Below are positions 8,931 through 17,838 of a stretch of DNA of 64,000 nt, piece by piece; position 1 is the stretch's first letter; each line of letters opens with the position of its first letter. The stretch is from positions 1,488,001 to 1,552,000 of the forward strand of contig OZ242183.1 of the NCBI GenBank assembly GCA_965205925.1. Reading direction: 5' to 3'. The notes beneath the pieces are model-generated. The model saw only the letters and a program-made list of their open reading frames with translations. It did no database searches and had not been told where the DNA came from. The position numbers were made by a program, and so were the translations under genes. Origin of the DNA: CAYRJD01 sp965205925. GTDB taxonomy: Bacteria; Actinomycetota; Acidimicrobiia; Acidimicrobiales; Poriferisodalaceae.

Positions 8931-9901
8931 CAAACACGACCAACCACTCCAACACCGATAGCAGCAGCACGGTTTCCTGCCAGGAGGTAAGCCGTTGGTT
9001 TGGCCTACTGGTGGCCGTGTCTGATGTCAGCTTTGATATTGGCCCCGGCATCACCGCTTTGTTAGGTCCCAACGGCGCAGGCAAGTCGACGCTGTTACGA
9101 ATGCTGTCGGGCACGCTTGTGCCGTCTCGCGGCAAGGTTGAAGTATTGGGTGGAGATCCTCGTAATGAGACCAGCATTAGAGCTCAGATTGGTTTGATGC
9201 CCCAACAAGACGCTCTGTTTGATCGCATGACTGCTGCTGGCATGTTGCGGTCGGTTGCGGTGCTCACGCAATTGGCTAATCCACATGAAGCAGCTGCGGC
9301 CGCCTTAGACCTAGTACAACTGGACTCCAGCGACAAACGCCCTGTAAGCCAATTCTCTAAGGGCATGCGCCAGCGAGTCAAGCTGGCTACCGCACTTATT
9401 CATCAACCCAAAATACTGATGGCTGACGAGCCGTTAGCTGGGCTTGACCCTGTGCAAAGACGCAACATGATTGCCTTGTTTCGCAAGCTGGGCGACGGGG
9501 GCATGACTGTGCTTTTGTCAAGCCATGTGCTTGACGAGGTGGCTCGCTTTAGTAGCGACATCGTCGTCATCCACCAGGGCCGCTTGGCCGCAGCGGGTAA
9601 TTTTCACTCTCTGCGGAGCCTGCTTAACGACCGGCCACATCGCAGCACGGTGCAGACCAATCAACCACGCCGGCTGGCCTCAGCGTTGATGGAAATTTCC
9701 GGAGTTGTGGGTGTCACTATCAAAGACTCTCCTGAAAACTCCGTGGATGATCAGGTTCTGGCAGTCGATGTCAGTGATCCGGATGCTTTCGGTAGGGCGT
9801 TGGCGCCAACGGCACGATCGATTGGTGCCACCTTGCGAGCGGTCGACCAAACCGACGATGATCTTGAGTCCGTCTTCCGGTACCTAGTAGCGCGGCAATA
9901 G
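8927..9901 (+). CDS. ABC exporter ATP-binding protein (second of cluster)
   Basis: 324 aa. Walker A GPNGAGKST, signature FSKGMRQRVKLATALI, Walker B KILMADEPLAGLDP, then SSHVLDEV. GTG start within the stop of the preceding permease (GTGA overlap). The C-terminal ~100 residues form an accessory domain related to that of the first ATPase but clearly diverged. The signature carries SKGM in place of the canonical SGGQ, a change common in this subclass. Probable partner of the permease starting at 9906. Confidence 0.9.
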   Translation: MTNTTNHSNTDSSSTVSCQEVSRWFGLLVAVSDVSFDIGPGITALLGPNGAGKSTLLRMLSGTLVPSRGKVEVLGGDPRNETSIRAQIGLMPQQDALFDRMTAAGMLRSVAVLTQLANPHEAAAAALDLVQLDSSDKRPVSQFSKGMRQRVKLATALIHQPKILMADEPLAGLDPVQRRNMIALFRKLGDGGMTVLLSSHVLDEVARFSSDIVVIHQGRLAAAGNFHSLRSLLNDRPHRSTVQTNQPRRLASALMEISGVVGVTIKDSPENSVDDQVLAVDVSDPDAFGRALAPTARSIGATLRAVDQTDDDLESVFRYLVARQ

Positions 9902-9905
9902 CTCT

Positions 9906-10703
9906 GTGAGTTCGTTAGTTCCAGGTTTGGGTCCGCTTCGCAAACGCACTGGCTACGGGGCTAACTGGGCTGCCTTCGTTGCGCTTTGGCGACTGTCGTT
10001 TAGAAATGCTTTCAGTTTCTGGCGATTGTTGCTTTTATTGGTGCTTGGATCTGGGTTGGTTGGGTTAACCGCCGCCACGACAAATGGCCTACGAAACTCC
10101 TCCGAAAGATCCGCTAGCGATATTGAAGAGGTTCTCAATGCGGTGGTGGGCATAACAGGTTTAGCCGTGATCTTGCCTGTCGTAGCACTCCTGTTTGCTG
10201 GTGCTGCCTTAGGTGAACTGCGTGATGAGAAGTCTTTGGTGTATGTGTGGTTATCACCGACCTCTCGCTTGCTACCGCCGCTGGCAGCAACGCTGGCAGC
10301 GTTTGTGATGGTTGCTCCTATCACTACGGCAAGCCTCGCTTTGAGCGCGGCTGTAGCTGATATTGGAGATAGCTACATCGTGGCGGTGACCGTAGCCACC
10401 GTGCTGGGCGCTCTGGCTTACTGCGGCTTGTTCGTGGCTGGCAGTCTGTTCCTGCGTCGTATTTTGGGATGGGGGCTTGGCTATGTGCTGGTTTGGGAAA
10501 GCCTCGTTGGATCGCTACCAGGACCGCTGGGTCAACTGTCGTTGCGCCGCTACACGGCATCCATCGTGGCGCAGTGGGGTGAAGTCAGCGGCAGCGAAGG
10601 CACTACCAACCCCGCTGCGTTATCTGTAGCTCTGCTGTTGTCTATTGCGGTTGCCGCGGTCATAGTTGCGGCGGTGCGATTAGCTCGCATGACTATCGAC
10701 TGA
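9906..10703 (+). CDS. ABC-2-type exporter permease (second of cluster)
   Basis: 265 aa with about six TM segments (first near residue 38, last near the C-terminus). A central 'LGELRDEKSLVYVWLSPTSR' stretch matches the ABC-2 element preceding TM3. GTG start 4 nt after the stop of its ATPase. It shows little similarity to the first permease, so the two ATPase/permease pairs may form one heteromeric exporter or two separate ones. Last gene of the unit, ending 22 bp before the oppositely oriented tRNA gene. Confidence 0.8.
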   Translation: MSSLVPGLGPLRKRTGYGANWAAFVALWRLSFRNAFSFWRLLLLLVLGSGLVGLTAATTNGLRNSSERSASDIEEVLNAVVGITGLAVILPVVALLFAGAALGELRDEKSLVYVWLSPTSRLLPPLAATLAAFVMVAPITTASLALSAAVADIGDSYIVAVTVATVLGALAYCGLFVAGSLFLRRILGWGLGYVLVWESLVGSLPGPLGQLSLRRYTASIVAQWGEVSGSEGTTNPAALSVALLLSIAVAAVIVAAVRLARMTID

Positions 10704-10725
10704 TCTGATCTAATCAGGCTCTATC

Positions 10726-10803
10726 TGGTCGGGCTGAGAGGATTTGAACCTCCGACCCCTGGTCCCCCAGACCAGTGCGCTAACCAAACTGCGCCACAGC
10801 CCG
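10726..10803 (-). tRNA. tRNA-Pro (anticodon GGG)
   Basis: The minus strand folds as a full cloverleaf: acceptor CGGGCTG pairs with CAGCCCG, the anticodon arm CTGGT-CTGGGGG-ACCAG places GGG at 34-36, and the T arm contains GGTTCAAATCC. Discriminator A and CCA are encoded in the DNA (10726-10729). About 78 nt including CCA. It lies downstream of der and the zinc-ribbon gene on the same strand. Confidence 0.97.
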
Positions 10804-10827
10804 CTGATGGCTAAACGATACAACCGA

Positions 10828-11103
10828 TCAGAAAATCTGCATCACTACCCACACCAAGGCTTCGACCACTCGCCAACCCAGGTATAGCGCGGCGGCGGCA
10901 ATAACAAGCCAGAAGTGCCAGGGCGGACCGGTGCGTGCTTGTGCTTTACGAGCGCGCGACTTTGTTGACTTAAGCGAACTAGATCCAGCCTGACGGGGCT
11001 CAGACGAAGCCGACGAAACCAATCCTGCTTGAGCGCAAACAGGACAAGCGTTAGAGCCAGCTTGCAATTCGAAGCCCCTCTGACAGGCATCACACCAACT
11101 CAT
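10828..11103 (-). CDS. Small zinc-ribbon membrane protein
   Basis: 91 aa. The N-terminus has two CxxC knuckles (CDAC at 4-7 and CPVC at 20-23), enough for one zinc site. A Ser/Lys/Arg-rich linker leads to a single C-terminal TM helix at about residues 67-88. Its ATG overlaps the TGA stop of der (ATGA), so it is translated with der. Function unknown. The zinc-ribbon plus tail-anchor layout is common among small actinobacterial proteins of unknown role. Confidence 0.75.
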   Translation of the reverse strand: MSWCDACQRGFELQAGSNACPVCAQAGLVSSASSEPRQAGSSSLKSTKSRARKAQARTGPPWHFWLVIAAAALYLGWRVVEALVWVVMQIF

Positions 11104-12584
11104 CGTCGCCTCACGCGCATTTTGATGGGAGTTGCGCCTAGATCAAATTCGTTTCGCAGAAAGTTCTCCAGATAACGCAGGTATGTAGCGGGCATTCTGC
11201 GGTTGGCAAACAGTGTGAAGGTTGGGGGGTGAGTCGCCCCTTGTGTCGCATACAACACTCGTACGCCACCGGGGCCGGGTTGGAGTGACTGTGCCTTGCG
11301 AATGGCATCGTTGACCTGACGAGTTGAGATGCGCATCTCATAGGCATCAATCGCGTCTTGCAATGCAGGCAGCAGCTTGTGTACACCGCGGCCCGACAAG
11401 GCACTTATTCGCAGCACTGGTGCCGCGCCTACGAAATGCAGTTGATCGCCAACCTGGCTAAGTACCGATTCACGCTTGTCGGCGTCGAGTAGTTCCCACT
11501 TGTTTAACAACACCAAAAGCGGACTGCCCACAGCATCGATGCGCTCGGCCAATCGTTGATCTTGATGCGTTACTCCCGCGGTTGCGTCGATAACCAGTAG
11601 CGCCACATCGGCGGTTTCGATCGAACGCAGCGCGCGCACATTGGAGTAGTACTCAGTGTCTACGGTCACCTTCGATTTGCGACGAAGTCCAGCGGTATCA
11701 ACAAATCTGATGGGACCAAGATCGGTATCGACCACGGTGTCAATCGCATCACGAGTAGTTCCAGGCAAGTCATGAACTATTGACCGATCGGCGCCGATAA
11801 GCCGATTAAACAAAGTGGACTTACCAACGTTGGGTCGTCCCACTATCGCTACGGAAGCGAGCGGTACGATTTGTGGGTCTTGTTCTGGTTCCTTTTCGCG
11901 TTCGGTAGCAGTTTCTGGTTCAGGCAACTGCGGTAACAGGCCGACGATGTGATCCAACAAATCCGCCACTAAACGGCCGTGCAGAGCCGACATACGCCAT
12001 GGCTCACCCAGGCCTAACCGTTCAAACTCCCAAATGTCGTGATCACGCGCCGAGCTGTCGACCTTGTTGGCTGCCACGATTGTCGGAATGTCCAGGCGTC
12101 GCAGCAGGGCTGCTACGCGCGCGTCATCTTCGGTTACGCCCACGGTTACATCAACGACCAGCAACGCCACGTCGGCTTCGATCATTGCGCGCTCGCTCTG
12201 CTGTGAAATCTTGTTGGCTAAAACGGCTTCGCTTTCACCGTCTTTATCGTCTGTGTTAGCTCTGGAGCTTGCTTGGGCCTGCTGGTCTTGCTGAGCTTGC
12301 AGGCGAATGCGGTCTTTCGCCAACCAACCACCGGTGTCAACTACGTTGAATTTTTGCCCGCTCCAAATGGCTGCTCCATGCTTGCGGTCACGCGTTACGC
12401 CGGGCTGGCTATTTATTACTGCTTCTCGGCTGCCGACTATGCGGTTGTACAGCGTTGACTTGCCGACGTTGGGACGGCCAACGATCGCCAGAGTCGGCCG
12501 GGTTGAGCCGACTGGTTGATCCTCAGTCGACTGGGTCTTATGGGACTGAGTCTCGCCACCATTATGTAGCGCACTCTCAGACAT
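11100..12584 (-). CDS. der: Ribosome-assembly GTPase Der (EngA)
   Basis: Double-Era GTPase acting in 50S subunit maturation. About 494 aa from ATG 12584 (MSESALHNGG); an upstream in-frame extension to 12656 is unlikely to be translated. Two G domains are visible, each with GRPNVGKSTL: the first near residue 37, the second near residue 250. Both have DTGG/DTAG and NKxD motifs. A KH-like C-terminal domain ends in a basic tail (MRVRRR). In the first G domain the segment after DTGGWLAKDR is enlarged by a Gln/Ala/Asp-rich insert of about 30 residues compared with typical Der. Confidence 0.95.
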   Translation of the reverse strand: MSESALHNGGETQSHKTQSTEDQPVGSTRPTLAIVGRPNVGKSTLYNRIVGSREAVINSQPGVTRDRKHGAAIWSGQKFNVVDTGGWLAKDRIRLQAQQDQQAQASSRANTDDKDGESEAVLANKISQQSERAMIEADVALLVVDVTVGVTEDDARVAALLRRLDIPTIVAANKVDSSARDHDIWEFERLGLGEPWRMSALHGRLVADLLDHIVGLLPQLPEPETATEREKEPEQDPQIVPLASVAIVGRPNVGKSTLFNRLIGADRSIVHDLPGTTRDAIDTVVDTDLGPIRFVDTAGLRRKSKVTVDTEYYSNVRALRSIETADVALLVIDATAGVTHQDQRLAERIDAVGSPLLVLLNKWELLDADKRESVLSQVGDQLHFVGAAPVLRISALSGRGVHKLLPALQDAIDAYEMRISTRQVNDAIRKAQSLQPGPGGVRVLYATQGATHPPTFTLFANRRMPATYLRYLENFLRNEFDLGATPIKMRVRRR

Positions 12585-12721
12585 GGTTTCAGGATACGAA
12601 CAGCGCTTGATAACGCTTGTGGCCGCAATGCAACGGTGCAAGGCAATAACGGGCAAAATCCTCTAGGGAGAGAGGACACCTTTGTAGTTGCGGTGCGATA
12701 GCTCTAAGTAGCGTCATAGCT

Positions 12722-13756
12722 ATGGAGGTTGACCGTGTTCTGCTAGCTAGCCCGCGCGGTTTTTGCGCAGGAGTAGAGATGGCTATCAAGGCTCTCGCTT
12801 GGCTGGTGCGGTCATTTGATCCACCCGTGTTCTGTTATCACGAGATCGTGCACAACCAGCGCGTGGTTGACAGGTTTGCGCGCCTGGGCGTTGTATTTGT
12901 CGATGACATAGCCGACGTGCCACCTGGCAAGCCGATCATGCTGTCCGCTCACGGCTCAGCTCCCGAAGTGGTTGAGCTTGCACGCCAACGTGGTGGCTAT
13001 GTGGTTGACGCGGTATGCCCACTGGTTACAAAGGTTCATCACGAGGTACGGCTGCGTGCCGGACAGGGCTATCGCATTGTTTATGTGGGTCACGCGGGTC
13101 ACGAAGAGGCGGAGGGCACTTTCGCGGTTGCGCCGGACGCCATCACAATGGTTGAAACTCCGAACGATCTGCCCAGACCCGAAGATGTTGACGACCCGGT
13201 GGCTTTGCTTGCTCAAACCACTCTTAGTCACCGTGACTGGCAAGACGTCTTAGAGACAACACGCGAACGTTTTCCTGACGTATGGGTGCCCGAACGCAGC
13301 GACCTTTGTTTTGCCACAACCAACCGTCAGTCGGCACTAAGCACCATCGCTACTCGCTGCGATGCGGTGGTGGTAATCGGATCAGCCAATTCTTCTAACA
13401 CGATGGCCTTAGCCAAACTGGCAGCCGAATCCGGTTGCACAGAAGTACATCGTGTAAACGCCGCATCGGAGTTGAGCGACGACATCAGTGGAGTAGTTGG
13501 AGTAACCGCAGGTGCTTCGGCACCTGAAGAGCTGGTGGCTGATGTCATCAAGCGCTTAGCGCCGATAAACGGTGTGCAAGAGGTAACGATCACCGATGAG
13601 ACTGAATACTTCCCACCGCCACGCGAGATGCGTGAGCTGTTAAGCGCTTTGGCAAGCAGCGTGAATGCGTTGCTTAGTGTGCCGGCCGATAATCGCATCG
13701 TCACGAATGACCGTGATGTGGCCGCTAGTGATGTGCTCGCGCTGTTGGCAAAATAG
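12722..13756 (+). CDS. ispH: 4-hydroxy-3-methylbut-2-enyl diphosphate reductase
   Basis: Last enzyme of the MEP isoprenoid pathway, reducing HMBPP to IPP and DMAPP with a [4Fe-4S] cluster. 344 aa. All three cluster cysteines are seen (SPRGFCAGV near 15, DAVCPLVTK near 98, SDLCFATTNRQ near 198), together with the substrate-binding His in HEIVHN and HGSAPEV. ATG start at 12722. It is transcribed away from der and converges on plsC. Its presence implies the MEP route in this organism. Confidence 0.97.
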   Translation: MEVDRVLLASPRGFCAGVEMAIKALAWLVRSFDPPVFCYHEIVHNQRVVDRFARLGVVFVDDIADVPPGKPIMLSAHGSAPEVVELARQRGGYVVDAVCPLVTKVHHEVRLRAGQGYRIVYVGHAGHEEAEGTFAVAPDAITMVETPNDLPRPEDVDDPVALLAQTTLSHRDWQDVLETTRERFPDVWVPERSDLCFATTNRQSALSTIATRCDAVVVIGSANSSNTMALAKLAAESGCTEVHRVNAASELSDDISGVVGVTAGASAPEELVADVIKRLAPINGVQEVTITDETEYFPPPREMRELLSALASSVNALLSVPADNRIVTNDRDVAASDVLALLAK

Positions 13757-13778
13757 CTAGCAGCTATGCCGGCAGTGT

Positions 13779-14492
13779 TTACGTTGGCGGGTATTGGTTT
13801 GGCATACCAACGTAGGCCTGAGCCTCATCGTAAAGCACCTGTATGCGCTCTCGTAGTTCTTCACTAGAGCGGATTATTTCCGAGCGCGACACGCGTCCAT
13901 TAGCCGCTAACGCAGGCGGCCTGATGGGTTCGCCGATCACTATGCGAATGCGTTTCGGGTAGATAAACCTTGCGCCGCGCGGCATCGCCGCAGCAGTGCC
14001 ACCAATGCCAACCGGCACGATTGGCACTTGTGCTCTGGCCGCAAGGTAAACCGCTCCGTGTTGTAACGGGTGCACACGCGGACCATCACGGCGTCCGCCT
14101 TCGGGAAAAGCAACCAGCGGTTCACTGCCAGATTCCAGAGCGTCCAGAGCGGTGCGTATCGCTTCTCGATCTGCCGCTCCCCGACTGACTGGAAAAGAAC
14201 CCAAGGCACTCATAATCCATCCAAACCAGCCGTACTTCCACATCGCGTCCTTGCTCATAAAGCGCATCCGCACGGGCACCACCGCGTTGATGGGAGTGTC
14301 TATGTAACTGCGATGCACCGGTGCCCAAATGCATGATCCGTAGGGGATGTTTTCGAGACCCTTAACGGTGATGCGGTTCCATACACGGAAAATGCTCGCA
14401 ACGATGACGCGTAGAACCTGATAAGTGGCTCTCGCACCAAAGCTGTTGGGCGAGATCGCCGAGAGCTGATTACGTTTAGTCGCTTCGCTCAT
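13779..14492 (-). CDS. plsC: 1-acylglycerol-3-phosphate O-acyltransferase (PlsC family)
   Basis: 237 aa. It transfers an acyl chain to lysophosphatidate in phospholipid synthesis. The HX4D catalytic motif (HRSYID) and the FPEGGRRDG substrate motif are present, with IVPVGIGGT further on. A short hydrophobic stretch at about residues 22-36 probably attaches it to the membrane. It follows aroA-cmk by 15 nt in the same direction, a known actinobacterial neighbourhood (cmk-plsC-der). Exact acyl specificity cannot be read. Confidence 0.9.
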   Translation of the reverse strand: MSEATKRNQLSAISPNSFGARATYQVLRVIVASIFRVWNRITVKGLENIPYGSCIWAPVHRSYIDTPINAVVPVRMRFMSKDAMWKYGWFGWIMSALGSFPVSRGAADREAIRTALDALESGSEPLVAFPEGGRRDGPRVHPLQHGAVYLAARAQVPIVPVGIGGTAAAMPRGARFIYPKRIRIVIGEPIRPPALAANGRVSRSEIIRSSEELRERIQVLYDEAQAYVGMPNQYPPT

Positions 14493-14507
14493 TGCTTATA
14501 ACTCCAC

Positions 14508-16673
14508 CTACGACGCTTCGTTTTTGCTGTAAAGCTGCGCTATCTGGTCGACCACTTGACCCAAAACAAGTTCGCTGGTGTCCAAAATGACCGCATTAGG
14601 TGCTACCTGCAGTGGAGATTCGTCTCGTGAGGAGTCGTGTTTGTCGCGCGAGGCGAGGGCATTGGCCTCTGCGGTATCTGCCTGAGATTGCGCCCGCGAT
14701 CTCTGCTCACTTCGGCGCTTTGAGCGTTCTTCCGGTGTTGCAGTCAAGAAAATCTTCAGTGCCGCATTGGGACATACCACGCTGCCAATGTCACGCCCTT
14801 CCACTACCGCTGGCTGGTTTTTTTTAATCCATCCTCTTTGTCGTTTGACAAGAACCTTGCGAACCTGGGGATGCGCGGCAACCATGCTTACAGATCGGTC
14901 AATCTCGGGTGAACGAATCTGTTCGGTGGCTTCATGGCCGTTTATTTTGATCACTTGCGTGACTTGGCTAGCTTTTTGGTTGAGCTCGTTCTTAGAAGCA
15001 TCATGGGAACCAGACAGGTAGCTAATTTCAATCTTTAGACGCTTAGCCAGTTTGGCAAGTTTTTTGGCATTGGTTGTGTTCACGCCATTTTGTAGTGCAG
15101 CCCATGTCACGGAGCGATACATCGCCCCTGTGTCTAGATAACTGTCGCCGTTCAGCTCACGCCCCAATACTGCGGTCACCACCGAGCGCGCAACGGATGA
15201 CTTACCCGAAGCGGCTGGGCCGTCAATTGCGATTATCTGGCTAGTCAGTACCTGACTGGCTGATGCGCCATCTGTTGATGCGCAATGTAGTCGTTCAAGT
15301 TTTTCAAAAAAATCCGGGAAGGTCTTGCTTACGCATCCTGGATCATCTATCTCAATGTTGGCAACCCTCAACCCCAACAAAGACAAAGCCATAGCCATGC
15401 GATGGTCGTCGTGAGTAGCTACTACGCCTGGTCGTAGCAATGCGGGAGCAGGACTAATAGTCAGCCCGTCGTCAAGCTCGATAGCTGTTACACCGCGTTT
15501 GCATAGCTCCTCCACGGTTCGGCCAATGCGATCGCTCTCTTTGGCCCTTATGAAACCAACACCGGTAATAGTCACCTGGGAGTTAGCAAAGGCTGCGACA
15601 GCCGCCAACGTTGGAACGTTGTCAGAAATATCGCTCAGATCAAACTCACCACCAGTTAACTGCTTAGGCCAGATTGGCCCTTGCACGGTGATGGCGCCTA
15701 GTTTCTCGGGGGTTCTTGGCTCCTCGTTCACCTCGCAGCCCATTTGCTCTAGCACTCTTGCGAACCGGACATCGCCTTGCAAGCTGGCGAAATCCAACCC
15801 TTCGATGCGAACCTTGCCGCCAGTGATCGCAGCAGCCGCCCAGAAGTAGCCCGCCGCGGTGGCGTCTGGTTCGATCCGGTAGATAAACGAGGGCTCCTTG
15901 CCGGGCTGATAACCCTGCGGGGCTATCACGTAGGTGTTTGGGTTGGGCTGGACAATGTGCGCGCCAAAGGCTTTCATCACGGCCACCGTCATCGCTACAT
16001 ATGGGCGGCTGATGGCCGTTTGCGGATCTTCCAGGCTCACCGTTAGTCCGTCAGAAAAACTCGGGCTTGCTAATAGCAATCCACTCAAGAACTGGCTGCT
16101 GCGATCGCTACGCACTGAGATCGGGTCAGACTTCAGCGCTTTTCCTTGGATGATTAGCGGGTATGTAGAGGCCTCACTGGTGATATGTGCTCCAAGATTG
16201 CGTAGGGCTTGAATTAGCTCACCAATGGGACGGTTTTGCAGCTGGTCATCAGCATTTAAACCATATGAACCCTCACGAGCAGCTAGTACCGGCAGCAAAA
16301 ACCTTCCTACCGTTCCGGCCTTGTCTGCGTAAACGTTCACGATTTCATGGCGTTCTTGGCGTTCTTCTTGGCTCGGGGCTGCCGCTTGCGAAGTCGCCGT
16401 TTGCGAAGCTGTCGCGACCGGTTCGGAGAAGATCCCGTTCAACTCCACGCTGAGGCTCGCCTCGTCGAGCTTGATTTCAGCACCTAATGCTTGCGCTGCG
16501 GCGATCATTGCGCGAGTGTCATCAGAAAACAGCACGCCTTCAAGCCTGGTCTTTGTCTGCGGGCTTGAAAGCAAGGCGCAGACCAACGCTCGGTTGGTCA
16601 AGCTCTTTGAACCTGGCAATGTCGCCAGGCCAACCACCGGGCCAACGACGGGAGTTATGGCTTGTCTAGTCAC
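14508..16673 (-). CDS. aroA-cmk: Fused EPSP synthase - cytidylate kinase
   Basis: 721 aa, two enzymes in one chain. The N-terminal ~470 residues are 3-phosphoshikimate 1-carboxyvinyltransferase of the shikimate pathway: LPGSKSLTNRALVCALL near residue 18, AGTVGRFLLPVLA, DRSSQFLSGLLLA, and the ESDRIGRT and DDHRMAMALSLLG motifs. The C-terminal ~240 residues are CMP kinase: IAIDGPAASGKSSVA P-loop, LDTGAMYR, VVEGRDIGSVV. GTG start overlapping the tyrA stop as GTGA. A run of eight A in the kinase part (plus strand T8, 14818-14825) is in frame. Adjacent cmk and aroA are common in Actinobacteria; fusion joins aromatic and nucleotide synthesis under one start. Confidence 0.95.
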   Translation of the reverse strand: MTRQAITPVVGPVVGLATLPGSKSLTNRALVCALLSSPQTKTRLEGVLFSDDTRAMIAAAQALGAEIKLDEASLSVELNGIFSEPVATASQTATSQAAAPSQEERQERHEIVNVYADKAGTVGRFLLPVLAAREGSYGLNADDQLQNRPIGELIQALRNLGAHITSEASTYPLIIQGKALKSDPISVRSDRSSQFLSGLLLASPSFSDGLTVSLEDPQTAISRPYVAMTVAVMKAFGAHIVQPNPNTYVIAPQGYQPGKEPSFIYRIEPDATAAGYFWAAAAITGGKVRIEGLDFASLQGDVRFARVLEQMGCEVNEEPRTPEKLGAITVQGPIWPKQLTGGEFDLSDISDNVPTLAAVAAFANSQVTITGVGFIRAKESDRIGRTVEELCKRGVTAIELDDGLTISPAPALLRPGVVATHDDHRMAMALSLLGLRVANIEIDDPGCVSKTFPDFFEKLERLHCASTDGASASQVLTSQIIAIDGPAASGKSSVARSVVTAVLGRELNGDSYLDTGAMYRSVTWAALQNGVNTTNAKKLAKLAKRLKIEISYLSGSHDASKNELNQKASQVTQVIKINGHEATEQIRSPEIDRSVSMVAAHPQVRKVLVKRQRGWIKKNQPAVVEGRDIGSVVCPNAALKIFLTATPEERSKRRSEQRSRAQSQADTAEANALASRDKHDSSRDESPLQVAPNAVILDTSELVLGQVVDQIAQLYSKNEAS

Positions 16674-17779
16674 ACCAACTCACGAGTGGTGGGGTGATAG
16701 TCCTGTCTTGTTAGAGCACTCAAAAAGTTCTCAACATCTTCGCGTGCCACCACCATCACCAATACGCCGCGATCGCCCTCGGTGGAATGCGCCACCTCAA
16801 TATCGGCGACGTTTATGTTGTTGTCCGCTGCCAACATTGTGATTGCCGCTATTTGACCCTGGCGGTCCGGAATCGGCACTCTGACCTCTTGTAGTTCTTG
16901 CGGCCGAACATAGCGCGAGGGCAGGTTTGTGCGCGCGTGACGAGCTTGGGACAGCACATCACGCAACCCTGACTTGTCAGTTGACTCGATTATCTGACGT
17001 AGTTGCCTAAATCTCGCAGCCAACTCGTCGAGCGCATCGGTGATCGCTTGCTTGTTTTCGGCACAAATATCCAACCAAATTTCAGGGTTGCCTGCCGCTA
17101 TGCGGGTCATATCGCGAAAACCGCCGGCAGCCAAGCGCTGCAACGGGGCGTTGTCTTGAGCCTTGTCGTCGGCCAAACACATCAACAGCGCAGCAGTTAG
17201 GTGCGGCACATGGCTTACCACGGCCACCAGTACGTCATGACGCTCAGGGGCCAACGTCACCACGTCTGAGCCCAGTGAAGACAGCACGGCTTGCAGTGTT
17301 TGCAAAGCAGCATCGTCGGTATGAGCAGAAGGTGTCAGTGCCCAAACCGCTCCTTGGAACATGTCTGAATCCGCGCCATCTAAGCCGTCTTGCTCTGATC
17401 CTGCCATGGGATGTCCGGGTACAAATCTCGGATGATCAATAGCAGCAGCCACCGTTGTCTTCACGCTGCCAGTGTCCGTAACGATGCCCTGCGATTGTTC
17501 GGTGTTGGTCAACGCGCGCTTGACTTCTTTTGTCAGAGCGCTCGCTGGCACTGCTATCACACTCAAAGCTGCGGCAGTGTCGGTACCAATAGCGTCGATA
17601 ACTCCCATTTCAAGGGCTTGTTGCTCTCGGTCTGGCTCAACATCTCGGCCGGTAACAAACCAGCCAACTTTGCGTAATGCGCTCGCCACCGAACCACCGA
17701 TCAGACCAATGCCGACTATTTGAGCTCGACGGTCAGCAGCACCTACGGCAGATCCATTGCTGGCGTCGCTAGCAGACAC
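16670..17779 (-). CDS. tyrA: Prephenate dehydrogenase with C-terminal ACT domain
   Basis: 369 aa. NAD(P)-dependent oxidative decarboxylation in tyrosine synthesis. A Rossmann motif VGIGLIGGSVASALR lies near residue 22; GHPMAGSEQDG holds the catalytic His region and SHVPHLTAA follows. The last ~75 residues (VRVPIPDRQGQIAAIT..) form an ACT domain, which usually binds an amino acid for feedback control. GTG start. Translationally coupled to aroA-cmk. It lies downstream of an indolepyruvate oxidoreductase gene on the same strand, so the local genes concern aromatic amino acid metabolism. Confidence 0.95.
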   Translation of the reverse strand: MSASDASNGSAVGAADRRAQIVGIGLIGGSVASALRKVGWFVTGRDVEPDREQQALEMGVIDAIGTDTAAALSVIAVPASALTKEVKRALTNTEQSQGIVTDTGSVKTTVAAAIDHPRFVPGHPMAGSEQDGLDGADSDMFQGAVWALTPSAHTDDAALQTLQAVLSSLGSDVVTLAPERHDVLVAVVSHVPHLTAALLMCLADDKAQDNAPLQRLAAGGFRDMTRIAAGNPEIWLDICAENKQAITDALDELAARFRQLRQIIESTDKSGLRDVLSQARHARTNLPSRYVRPQELQEVRVPIPDRQGQIAAITMLAADNNINVADIEVAHSTEGDRGVLVMVVAREDVENFLSALTRQDYHPTTRELV

Positions 17780-17838
17780 GCGGCGAAGGATACTTAGGGG
17801 TCATCTTGCTAGGTAGACCTGCTCTCACCAGGCAGCTC

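Noticed and set aside
14818..14825. A8/T8 tract in the kinase part of aroA-cmk as another phase switch
   Set aside because: The frame is intact across it and A-runs of seven to eight occur in other normal genes here (e.g. nrdB), so there is no special signal.
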